7,144 bases of DNA from assembly GCA_947445495.1 (NCBI GenBank), contig CANFEI010000053.1, positions 1-7,144 on the forward strand. Reading direction: 5' to 3'. Position numbers and translations under genes: made by a program. Below, piece after piece: positions 1 to 5,484 of this stretch. The notes beneath the pieces are model-generated. The model was not told the DNA's origin and made no database searches. It was given only the letters and a program-made list of their open reading frames with translations. The number at the start of each line of letters is the position of its first letter. Position 1 is the stretch's first letter. The stretch is from Alcaligenaceae bacterium. GTDB lineage: Bacteria > Pseudomonadota > Gammaproteobacteria > Burkholderiales > Burkholderiaceae.

Positions 1-483
1 GAGGCCAATGGCTAAAACGCCTGCGGCAGGCCCTAAACCAACGACTCGAACGAATACGAGAGCCCAGATGAGTTCTGGAATGCTTCGCAAAAAAATGAGT
101 AGCCAGCGAACGAGCTGCCGCACGCAAGAGGGAAGAAAATGCATTCGACCAGAAAGTGCGGATATCGACAGGATACGTGTTGAGACTAACGTCAATGGGA
201 TCGCTAAGATCATCGCGAGCGTCAAGCCTGCTGTGGCGATGGCGACGGTACGCCACGTTTCTCTCACAACGAGTAATAGAAACTCAGAGCCAAGCGCAGG
301 CGGAAAAAAATCCGCCAAAAAACGCATGCTGACTTTGAGGTTGTCAGGATCGAAAAAAATCCAAGGCTTAAATTCTGTTGCGACCAGCGCAGGCATAAGC
401 AAAGCAAAAGCTGCCATCGCCCAAAAAACGCGGCCAAGCCACGCGGGGTCACGCAGGTGTGGAGAGCGCGTCGTGCTGGGCAT
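1..483 (-). CDS. phnE: Phosphonate/selenate-type ABC transporter permease (PhnE family), C-terminus beyond the window
   Basis: Membrane subunit of a binding-protein-dependent ABC importer, partnering with the ATPase and binding protein encoded just upstream. The frame runs without a stop from ATG at 483 to base 1, giving the first 161 residues. Translation shows a short polar N-terminus (MPSTTRSPHLRDP), a first membrane segment at about residues 16-36, a periplasmic stretch, a second hydrophobic segment at about 77-101, and a third region containing RSIPELIWALVFVR (132-145) followed by VGLGPAAGVLAIGL. This last block is typical of PhnE-type permeases. An in-frame stop at 493-495 limits the start to 483 or to internal Met codons such as residue 23; 483 keeps the first membrane segment intact. 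No clear Shine-Dalgarno sequence is visible. The start lies inside the preceding ATPase gene (35-base overlap), which suggests translational coupling. PhnE proteins usually run to about 260-290 residues, so roughly 100 or more are outside the window. The family is clear; the substrate is inferred. Confidence 0.85.
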   Translation of the reverse strand, partial: MPSTTRSPHLRDPAWLGRVFWAMAAFALLMPALVATEFKPWIFFDPDNLKVSMRFLADFFPPALGSEFLLLVVRETWRTVAIATAGLTLAMILAIPLTLVSTRILSISALSGRMHFLPSCVRQLVRWLLIFLRSIPELIWALVFVRVVGLGPAAGVLAIGL

Positions 484-1255
484 GAAGATTGCTTAGTTCG
501 TGCTCGTGTTGAGCGTAAAGTTTTGAAAGCTCACTATTTGTGACTTGAGCGGCCGGCAGATCAAAGGCCACGGCACCGTCGCGAAGTCCAATCACGCGAG
601 AAAACTTTGACCGAGCGACATCGACTTGGTGCAAGGTTGTAATCAGCGTGACGCCTCTTGCGGCTGCACGATCGACTAGAGAGTTAATTGCTTGCTCGGC
701 CCGTGTGGGATCGAGAGCAGAAAGGGGCTCATCAATGAGCCAAAGCGAAGCGGGTGCCATCAATATCCGCGCTAAACCAACGCGCTGACGCTCCCCGCCT
801 GAAAGACGATCAACACGATTCCAGAGTTTGTCTTGCACATCAAAGGCCTCGAGTGCTTGATAAGCCTCTGAGGTTTTTAACGGGTAAATCAGATTCACTA
901 AGCTTTGCGTCAAGGACATTGCCGGGAGTGCCCCTGCAATCAAAGCGGTGACCACGCGCTGTCGTGGGGGTAAGGGTGGTACCTGTGGCGCACAGATTAA
1001 ACGTCCGCGAACCTGTTGCAGATCTTTTGTGGATAAAGACCAAATATCCGTATCATCTAACCAGACCTGACCGGCGCTTGGCTTGATCGCGGCGCAGATG
1101 ACTTGGAGGAATGTTGTCTTTCCCGCACCGGAAGGACCAATGACTGCAACCTGCTCACCAGGCTCTATCGTAATGTTCAGATTACGGACAGCGGGCACCC
1201 CATCCGGCTCGGCGGCGGGATGATGTCCTGTTACTTGGTGGAGTCTGACACGCAT
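449..1255 (-). CDS. phnC: Phosphonate/selenate-type ABC transporter ATP-binding protein (PhnC family)
   Basis: Cytoplasmic ATPase (268 residues) that powers the importer formed with the neighbouring permease and binding protein. Visible motifs are Walker A GPSGAGKTT (40-48), a Q-loop glutamine at 91 in the unusual context ICAPQ, the signature LSGGERQR (151-158), Walker B LWLIDEP (171-177), the D-loop SALD, and the H-loop TLHQVD with His209. The segments TLHQVDVA and VIGLRDGAVAFD match the usual C-terminal part of PhnC ATPases. The Q-loop region is rich in proline (QVPPLPPRQR) and differs from the typical FQ form, which fits a side branch of the family. After the normal end of the domain comes a His/Gln-rich tail holding an imperfect 11-residue duplication (residues 246-268 overall). 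The gene follows phnD after 36 bases and overlaps phnE by 35 bases, so the three are very likely one transcript. No strong ribosome binding site is visible before ATG 1255. Family assignment is secure; transport substrate is not. Confidence 0.9.
   Translation of the reverse strand: MRVRLHQVTGHHPAAEPDGVPAVRNLNITIEPGEQVAVIGPSGAGKTTFLQVICAAIKPSAGQVWLDDTDIWSLSTKDLQQVRGRLICAPQVPPLPPRQRVVTALIAGALPAMSLTQSLVNLIYPLKTSEAYQALEAFDVQDKLWNRVDRLSGGERQRVGLARILMAPASLWLIDEPLSALDPTRAEQAINSLVDRAAARGVTLITTLHQVDVARSKFSRVIGLRDGAVAFDLPAAQVTNSELSKLYAQHEHELSNLHAQHDALSTPA
467..532 (-). repeat. Imperfect 33-base tandem repeat in the tail of the PhnC-type ATPase
   Basis: On the minus strand, bases 532-500 encode ELSKLYAQHEH and bases 499-467 encode ELSNLHAQHDA, matching at 7 of 11 residues. 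By my count the DNA copies agree at 19 of 33 positions, so this is an old duplication or chance similarity. The phnE start codon (483) lies within the second copy, in another frame. Confidence 0.4.
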
Positions 1256-1291
1256 CTGAAACCCGAAAGTGCTTGATGAAAATACTGTGGA

Positions 1292-2164
1292 CTATTTGAT
1301 GAGACCTGCGCTACGTCCGGCAGTTTCAAGGCCTTTGTAATTTTCAGGTGACGTCGCAATGTAGCGAGTTGCTCGGTTCAGGGTCAAAATTTCTTTGCCC
1401 TCTGCATTATCCATGCTCAAGGCCAATAAGGCTGCCTTTATTTTTTCGCGCTGCGCTGCAGGCATATCGGCATGTACCGACCAGTTGTAATTGAAGTAGG
1501 GCGGCGTGGTGAAAAACACATCAACTTTGCTTGTGTCGACTTTCTTTTCTGCGACAAACTTATTCCAAATCGTAATGTCTAGCGCAGCACCATCTACGCG
1601 ACCACTCACGACCGAAGCTATGGTGGCATCGTGTGCCCCCGAGTACGAGACACGTTTGAAGTCACGTTCTGGATCGATTCCCGCCTCAAGCAAAAAGGAG
1701 CGTGGCATTAAGCTGCCTGACGTGCTGGACTGGGACCCAAAGCTGAACTGCTTGCCTTTCAAATCAGCGAGTTTGGTGATGCCAGATTTTTTCTGCGCAA
1801 TAAACACGGAACGAAACTTGGTGTCTTCCTCGCGTTGTGCGATGGGAATAATTTTTCCGCCAGAACGAATTTGTGCTTGGACGTGTGTAAAGCCACCAAA
1901 CCAAACGAGATCGACTTGCTTATTAACCAAGGCTTCGACTGCCGCTGGATAGTCACTGACGGGTACAAATTCGACCTTCATACCCTGTGTACGTTCGAGA
2001 TATTTTGTTAAGGGCCCGAACTTACGAACCTGTTCGGTCGCGGCCTCTTCGGGTATGGTTGTGACACGCAACACCTGCTGCGCAAAGGCGCTAGCGGAGA
2101 TTGCATACGCAAAAAATGTTGCAGCGAATACGCTTAGTGCTTGCAGCGAGACGGCCCGGATCAT
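1292..2164 (-). CDS. phnD: Periplasmic substrate-binding protein, PhnD-like, putative selenate/oxyanion importer
   Basis: Secreted solute receptor (290 residues) of the importer. A signal peptide is clear: MIR, a hydrophobic core at about residues 9-25, and a likely cleavage after AFA (26-28), giving a mature start at QQVLRVTTIP. The PhnD/PtxB type-2 binding fold is shown by FGPLTKYLE (49-57), a VDLVWFGGFTHVQAQ block (84-98), the DLKGKQFSFGSQSSTSGSL region (134-152) with the oxyanion-loop motif SSTSGS (146-151), FSGAHDA-type sequence at 174-180, and TTPPYFNYNWSV (219-230). The phrases FGGFTHVQAQ, REEDTKF, TTPPYFNYNW and ENYKGLE near the end resemble, from memory, the PhnD-like subgroup annotated as putative selenate-binding proteins rather than classical phosphonate binders. 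That substrate is a family-level proposal based on genome context in other species and is not proven. This is the first gene of the leftward operon; its promoter should lie in 2165-2340. Length is normal for the family. Confidence 0.87.
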   Translation of the reverse strand: MIRAVSLQALSVFAATFFAYAISASAFAQQVLRVTTIPEEAATEQVRKFGPLTKYLERTQGMKVEFVPVSDYPAAVEALVNKQVDLVWFGGFTHVQAQIRSGGKIIPIAQREEDTKFRSVFIAQKKSGITKLADLKGKQFSFGSQSSTSGSLMPRSFLLEAGIDPERDFKRVSYSGAHDATIASVVSGRVDGAALDITIWNKFVAEKKVDTSKVDVFFTTPPYFNYNWSVHADMPAAQREKIKAALLALSMDNAEGKEILTLNRATRYIATSPENYKGLETAGRSAGLIK

Positions 2165-2284
2165 ATGAGCGATTGGTTTTTCAAGGTAAGTCGCTGTTTT
2201 AACATGGAATTATGGCCTTCTAGCGCTGGCCGAGCAGGGTTAATTGGTTCACCTATCCAATCGATTTGTTTCAAGCATAATTAG

Positions 2285-2308
2285 GGCCGTAAGCTTTTTT
2301 CAACGGCC
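2285..2308 (+). repeat. Small inverted repeat in the leader of the GST gene
   Basis: GGCCGT (2285-2290) and ACGGCC (2303-2308) form a perfect 6-base inverted repeat around a 12-base T-rich spacer (AAGCTTTTTTCA). It lies 32 bases before the GST start codon, just after a possible -10 hexamer, so it would be at the very start of the mRNA. It could be an operator half-site pair or a 5' mRNA hairpin. The run of six T lies inside the loop and not after the stem, so it does not look like an intrinsic terminator. Confidence 0.4.
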
Positions 2309-2327
2309 AGCGGACATTTCACTTCGT

Positions 2328-2332
2328 AAAGG
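2328..2332 (+). promoter_or_regulatory. Ribosome binding site of the GST gene
   Basis: AAAGG at 2328-2332 sits 8 bases before ATG 2341, a good Shine-Dalgarno position. It supports this start over the later in-frame Met codons at residues 6 and 10. Confidence 0.6.
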
Positions 2333-2340
2333 TACATCAC

Positions 2341-2949
2341 ATGATTCTGTATGACATGAACACGGCAATGAATCCACGTCGCGTGCGGATCTTTTTAGCG
2401 GAGAAGGGCATTACGGTGCCGATGCAGCAAGTCGATGGCCTAAATCGTGAAAACCTATCTCCCGTCTTTTTGAAGTTGAATTCATTAGGCAAAACGCCGG
2501 TGCTAGAACTCGATGATGGCACCTTGCTGACGGAATCGATCGCGATCTGCCGCTACTTTGAGGCCCTGCACCCTGAACGCCCTTTGTTTGGCAGCACGCC
2601 GCTTGAGAAAGCCAAGATTGAGATGTGGATGCGACGCATGGAGTTCGAAATCGTCGCCCCGATCGTGACGGCGTTTCAGCACACCGGGCAATACTGGGTG
2701 GGGCGCATTCCGCAAGAGCCACTCTGCGGTGAACATGCGCGCAATCGTGCCTATGACTCCTTTGCTTGGCTCGATCGTGAACTTGCGGGCCGCGAGTTCA
2801 TCGCTGGAGACCAATACAGCATTGCAGATATCGTGGCGCAATGTGGATTTTTGGTGGGTAAGGTGACGGGTACAAAAATCCCTGCCGAACTGAAAGAGTT
2901 GACCCGTTGGTACACCTCGGCTGTCGCACGTCCCACCGCTCGGGCTTAG
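2341..2949 (+). CDS. Glutathione S-transferase family protein
   Basis: Cytosolic GST-fold protein of 202 residues, the usual length. Such proteins conjugate glutathione to electrophiles or reduce disulfides and peroxides; the substrate here is unknown. The N-terminal thioredoxin-like domain (about 1-78) has the NPRRVRIFLAEKG helix (11-23), the cis-proline motif TPVLELDDG (52-60) and the glutathione-binding pair Glu65-Ser66 in LTESIAICRYFE. The helical C-terminal domain follows from about residue 88, with the conserved N-capping box and Asp in GDQYSIADI (156-164). At the G-site start, where many GSTs have Tyr, Ser or Cys, this protein has Thr8 and Asn11 (DMNTAMNPRR), somewhat like the Thr/Asn arrangement of nu-class GSTs, so a disulfide-bond oxidoreductase role is possible. 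Only one base separates its TAG stop from the next ATG, so it is almost certainly co-transcribed and translationally coupled with the downstream SDR. Confidence 0.88.
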   Translation: MILYDMNTAMNPRRVRIFLAEKGITVPMQQVDGLNRENLSPVFLKLNSLGKTPVLELDDGTLLTESIAICRYFEALHPERPLFGSTPLEKAKIEMWMRRMEFEIVAPIVTAFQHTGQYWVGRIPQEPLCGEHARNRAYDSFAWLDRELAGREFIAGDQYSIADIVAQCGFLVGKVTGTKIPAELKELTRWYTSAVARPTARA

Positions 2950-2950
2950 T

Positions 2951-3700
2951 ATGAGCACTTCACCTGCGGTGACAAGCGTACAGAAGGTGTGCTTAATCGT
3001 CGGCGCGGGCGATGCGACAGGTAGCGCCATTGCGAAACGCTTCGCACAAGCAGGCTATACCGTCTGTGTGACGCGTCGCACGCCTGGCGCTAGTGCCGCG
3101 CTCGTGCAAAGTATTCAAGACGCGGGTGGTCGTGCATTGGCCTTTCAACTGGATGCGCGGCGCGAGGATGAGGTCCTCGCACTCTTCAAAAAAATAGAGA
3201 CCGACGTAGGTGCTCTTGAAGTGATCGTATTTAATGTGGGCGGTAACGTACGCTTCCCGTTGCTGGAAATGACAGCAGAGAAATATTTCAAGACCTGGGA
3301 AATGTGCGCAATGGCGGGCTTCTTAGTCGGTCGTGAGGCGGCGAGGGTTCTCTTGCCGAGAGGACGTGGCACGATTTTGTTTACCGGTGCGACAGCCAGC
3401 TTAAGAGGCGGCGTGGGCTTCAGTGCTTTTGCGGGTGGCAAAGCGGCCTTGCGTGCCTTGGCACAAAGTATGGCCCGAGAGTTTGGACCACAGGGCTTGC
3501 ATATCGCCCATATTGTGGTGGATGGCGTGATCGATTCAGAGCGCGTTCGCACCACACAACCTGAACGCGTCGCCGCCTTAGGACCAAACGGTTTGGTCGA
3601 GCCAGAAAGCATTGCCCGCGCTTACCTGTGGCTACACGAACAAACCCCCGATGCGTGGACCTTTGAGTTAGATCTGCGACCCGGAGTTGAGAAGTGGTAG
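2951..3700 (+). CDS. SDR-fold protein with an atypical active site (Phe in place of catalytic Tyr)
   Basis: Rossmann-fold protein of 249 residues, the classical SDR length, encoded one base after the GST gene. Cofactor binding is supported by IVGAGDATG (16-24, glycines 18, 20 and 24) and by TRR (41-43) after the second strand, where arginines usually indicate NADP(H). NVGGN (95-99) replaces the usual NNAG. In the catalytic segment, FTGATASLRGG (144-154) takes the place of the Ser-containing strand and GFSAFAGGKAAL has Phe160 where YxxxK would place Tyr; Lys164 is kept. The residue 13 before Phe160 is Ala147, with Thr148 next to it, so the usual Ser is also missing. The fold is certain, but standard dehydrogenase chemistry is doubtful. 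I recall similar Phe-containing SDRs from other proteobacteria, so this may be a conserved subfamily and not a decayed gene. The close link to a GST suggests a shared role in redox or detoxification metabolism; the substrate is unknown. Confidence 0.85.
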   Translation: MSTSPAVTSVQKVCLIVGAGDATGSAIAKRFAQAGYTVCVTRRTPGASAALVQSIQDAGGRALAFQLDARREDEVLALFKKIETDVGALEVIVFNVGGNVRFPLLEMTAEKYFKTWEMCAMAGFLVGREAARVLLPRGRGTILFTGATASLRGGVGFSAFAGGKAALRALAQSMAREFGPQGLHIAHIVVDGVIDSERVRTTQPERVAALGPNGLVEPESIARAYLWLHEQTPDAWTFELDLRPGVEKW

Positions 3701-3731
3701 TGTGGTGTGTGCGAGGTAGGTAGGGTCAGCG

Positions 3732-3750
3732 ATTATGAGGTTTTCATAAT
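3732..3750. repeat. AT-rich inverted repeat at the convergent gene boundary
   Basis: ATTATGA (3732-3738) and TCATAAT (3744-3750) form a perfect 7-base inverted repeat with a 5-base loop (GGTTT). It overlaps the stop codon and last codons of the alpha/beta hydrolase and lies 31 bases after the SDR stop on the other strand. It is symmetrical, so it could form a hairpin in both converging transcripts. The stem is A/T rich and no U-tract follows, so a bidirectional terminator role is only a possibility. Confidence 0.4.
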
Positions 3751-4614
3751 TTCTGAACCAAGTGCCCTAGGGTCTCGAGCAAGCCAACGACCAGCCTCGA
3801 CACTGACTATGAACTCGCTCAGATCACGATTAAAGCGCTCGGGTTCTTCGAGATTTAAGGTGTGACCAGTTTTTGGCATCACAATCAAACCGCTGGTGGG
3901 GATCGTTTTTTTCATGAAGATGCCCGGTGCAAGGCAGTGGTCATCTTCATCTCCTACCATGATCAAAGTTGGCACAGTCATCTTTTTAAGATCAGCCTCT
4001 AAGTCGTAGATGGAGGGGCGTTCAGCTTGAACGCCGCGCATTGTGTTTGCGCAGCCGGTGCTGTCATGCTCGCCGAGCTGAATCGCAAACTCTTGCCAGC
4101 CTCTGGGATCTTTGTTTTGGTATTGCACTCTGGACGCCCCGAGCGAATAGGTTTTAGCGAATGTCTCGCTTCCTAACGTGGCGAACTGATTAGCAACTTC
4201 TCGTGAAAGGTTACGAAAATACTCTTCCGTGTGTTTCTCCGCTCCGTAGCCTGCACCTGCCACAGTAAGCGATAGTGCGCGCTGTGGGGCGACTAAGCCA
4301 AAATGCAAGCTTGCGAAGCCTCCCATTGATAGACCCACAATGTGCGCACGCTCGATTTTTGCTGCATCCATGACAGATAGAATGTCATGAACAGCTTGTC
4401 TCTGAGAATAAGCTTTGACGTCTTGTGGAATATCCGAGGGCTTAAAGCCACGCGCAGAAAAGGTAATGCAGCGATGTCTCCGAGAAAAGCTTCGCATCTG
4501 TGGCTCCCAGCTGCGCCAGTCCCCTCCAAACTCATGAACGAATACAATAGGCGTGCCAGAACCTGCTTCTTCGTAGTACAGACGAATATTGTCGGATGTT
4601 GTAGCCCAGCTCAT
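3733..4614 (-). CDS. Alpha/beta-fold hydrolase
   Basis: Cytoplasmic serine hydrolase of 293 residues, the last gene of the four-gene minus-strand operon. The substrate is unknown; relatives cleave esters, enol-lactones or carbon-carbon bonds. The oxyanion-hole segment is FVHEFGGDWRSWEP (25-38). The nucleophile elbow is GLSMGG (94-99) with Ser96. The acid lies in VGDEDD (220-225), probably Asp224, and the base is His251 in KTGHTLNLEEP, so the catalytic triad appears complete. A cap region lies between about residues 125 and 210. The C-terminus (VEAGRWLARDPRA, 272-284) runs past the core fold and, from memory, is a feature of a recurring proteobacterial subfamily with the same HEF and NLEEP blocks. 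The start at 4614 is well supported by AAAGAGG seven bases upstream. The SDR gene upstream on the same strand is 63 bases away, with a stem-loop between them. Co-occurrence with an importer and an oxidoreductase suggests degradation of an imported compound. Confidence 0.9.
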   Translation of the reverse strand: MSWATTSDNIRLYYEEAGSGTPIVFVHEFGGDWRSWEPQMRSFSRRHRCITFSARGFKPSDIPQDVKAYSQRQAVHDILSVMDAAKIERAHIVGLSMGGFASLHFGLVAPQRALSLTVAGAGYGAEKHTEEYFRNLSREVANQFATLGSETFAKTYSLGASRVQYQNKDPRGWQEFAIQLGEHDSTGCANTMRGVQAERPSIYDLEADLKKMTVPTLIMVGDEDDHCLAPGIFMKKTIPTSGLIVMPKTGHTLNLEEPERFNRDLSEFIVSVEAGRWLARDPRALGSEIMKTS

Positions 4615-4621
4615 AGTGTTG

Positions 4622-4628
4622 CCTCTTT
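4622..4628 (-). promoter_or_regulatory. Ribosome binding site of the alpha/beta hydrolase
   Basis: On the minus strand AAAGAGG lies 7 bases before ATG 4614. It fixes this start. The SDR gene upstream has an almost identical leader (AAAGAGACAA versus AAAGAGGCAA), which hints at matched translation of the two enzymes. Confidence 0.65.
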
Positions 4629-4653
4629 AATCAAAGATTTTTTGTGACATGAC

Positions 4654-4677
4654 GACGGATCGGACAAGGAATCCGTC
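4654..4677 (-). repeat. Stem-loop directly after the SDR stop codon, between SDR and hydrolase
   Basis: GACGGAT (4654-4660) and ATCCGTC (4671-4677) are perfect 7-base inverted arms around a 10-base spacer. On the transcribed minus strand the hairpin begins at the base right after the SDR TGA stop (4678-4680). What follows is GTCATGTCACAAAAAATC, with no U-tract, so it does not look like a standard intrinsic terminator. It may protect or process the mRNA, or partially separate expression of the two genes. Confidence 0.5.
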
Positions 4678-5484
4678 TCAATCAGAACTAAATGCGCTTT
4701 CCTTAATGATGGACCCTCTCGCCGAGATCCCACCATCAATGGTTACGATACTTCCTGTAATGTAGGCGGCGCGAGGTGATGCTAAGAAGACCATCAGATC
4801 AGCCACTTCCTGTGAGCTCGCTGGACGTCCGCCGGGGTATTTAGCGCGAAGCTCTACGTGACGGTTTTCATCGCCCCAGAGATCCAACGCACGTCGTTTA
4901 TTAATTTTTATCATTCGATCGGTCTCAACGGGACCAGGATTCACGCCGACCACGCGCACGCCGTAATCTAAGCTCTGCCCACCCAGTGCTTTGGTAAATG
5001 CCATGAGCGCTGCATTTCCTGTGCTCCCCGCAATGTAGTTCGCGTCCCAGTTTTCACCAGAATTTCCGATGTCATTAATGATGACGCCTGAGCGCCGAGC
5101 TTTCATTCGGGAATACATCTCGCGGGTGAGGAATATGTAGCCAAAAAGCTTTAGGTCATAACCGCGGCGCCAATCGTCTTCAGATAATGATTCAATGGGT
5201 CCTGATGGAACCTCGCCGGCATTATTGATGACGATATCGACATTAGGCGCCTTATTCGCTAAGGCGGTGATGTTCCCAGACTTTGATAAATCTAAGGGAT
5301 AGATGTGAACCGCTACCCCATATTTTTGACTCAGGTTTTGCTTAGCAGTTTCCAACGCATCCGCTGAGCGCGCCGTCAAATGCAGTGTGCAGCCCTCAGC
5401 AGCAAACGACTCGGCCGTTGCAAGCCCTATGCCTTTGGATGCGCCTGTAATGAGAACTGACTTACCTTTTAGGTTAAGGTCCAT
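4678..5484 (-). CDS. SDR family oxidoreductase-like protein lacking the catalytic Lys
   Basis: Rossmann-fold protein of 268 residues, slightly longer than a classical SDR because of an inserted substrate loop (about 190-220) and a C-terminal tail. The cofactor motif is TGASKGIG (13-20). Arg39 in TARS suggests NADP(H). NNAG is intact (87-90). PGPVETDR (183-190) and ITGSIVTIDGG (242-252) are normal late SDR motifs. The active-site segment reads NDIGNSGENWDANYIAGSTGNAALMAFTK: Tyr150 is present, but the residue four later is Ser154, and no Lys occurs anywhere from 151 to 164. The usual Ser in the preceding strand is replaced by Gly140 or Asn141 (Ser142 is nearby). I recall the AGSTGNAAL pattern in other proteobacterial SDRs, so this may be a conserved subfamily with altered chemistry. 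The start at 5484 has AAAGAGA seven bases upstream. It lies 41 bases after the ABC permease gene in the same direction. The substrate is unknown. Confidence 0.87.
   Translation of the reverse strand: MDLNLKGKSVLITGASKGIGLATAESFAAEGCTLHLTARSADALETAKQNLSQKYGVAVHIYPLDLSKSGNITALANKAPNVDIVINNAGEVPSGPIESLSEDDWRRGYDLKLFGYIFLTREMYSRMKARRSGVIINDIGNSGENWDANYIAGSTGNAALMAFTKALGGQSLDYGVRVVGVNPGPVETDRMIKINKRRALDLWGDENRHVELRAKYPGGRPASSQEVADLMVFLASPRAAYITGSIVTIDGGISARGSIIKESAFSSD

Larger units (their letters stand above)
2165..2340. promoter_or_regulatory. Divergent intergenic region between the phnDCE-type operon and the GST-SDR pair
   Basis: This 176-base gap separates two genes transcribed away from each other, so it should contain both promoters. 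A CATAAT hexamer, one mismatch from the sigma-70 -10 consensus, occurs on the plus strand at 2276-2281 and on the minus strand at 2209-2214. No convincing -35 box is found at 16-18 bases from either, so the promoters are only tentative; activator-dependent promoters would fit. A hairpin (2285-2308) lies downstream of the plus-strand hexamer. No riboswitch or small gene was recognised. Confidence 0.45.

Noticed and set aside
264..452. Minus-strand 62-residue open frame inside the permease
   Set aside because: Out of frame with the real permease reading on the same strand, which runs from 483 to base 1 and carries family motifs.
8..496. Plus-strand open frame of 162 residues at the left edge
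   Set aside because: Antisense to the PhnE-type permease; composition is Arg/Lys/Ser/Thr-rich with no recognisable domain, while the opposite strand gives clear permease sequence.
1506..1952. Plus-strand open frame of 148 residues
   Set aside because: Antisense to the phnD-type gene, which has a signal peptide and family motifs; the plus frame shows no domain or ribosome binding site.
2285..2308. Hairpin with T-run as an intrinsic terminator
   Set aside because: The six T residues are in the loop, not after the 3' arm, and the element lies just upstream of a gene start; no gene ends there on either strand.
2503..3030. Minus-strand open frame of 175 residues across the GST-SDR junction
   Set aside because: Antisense to two well-supported genes and without recognisable motifs.
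3145..3612. Minus-strand open frame of 155 residues
   Set aside because: Shadow of the plus-strand SDR; Pro/Lys/Ser-rich with no domain.
2951..3700. SDR as a decayed pseudogene because of the missing catalytic Tyr
   Set aside because: Full length, no frameshift or internal stop, other fold motifs intact and tight coupling to its neighbour; similar Phe-containing SDRs are recalled from other proteobacteria.
4631..4677. Intrinsic terminator after the SDR gene
   Set aside because: The stem is followed on the transcribed strand by an A-run and not a U-run, and the hydrolase gene follows in the same direction with a good ribosome binding site.
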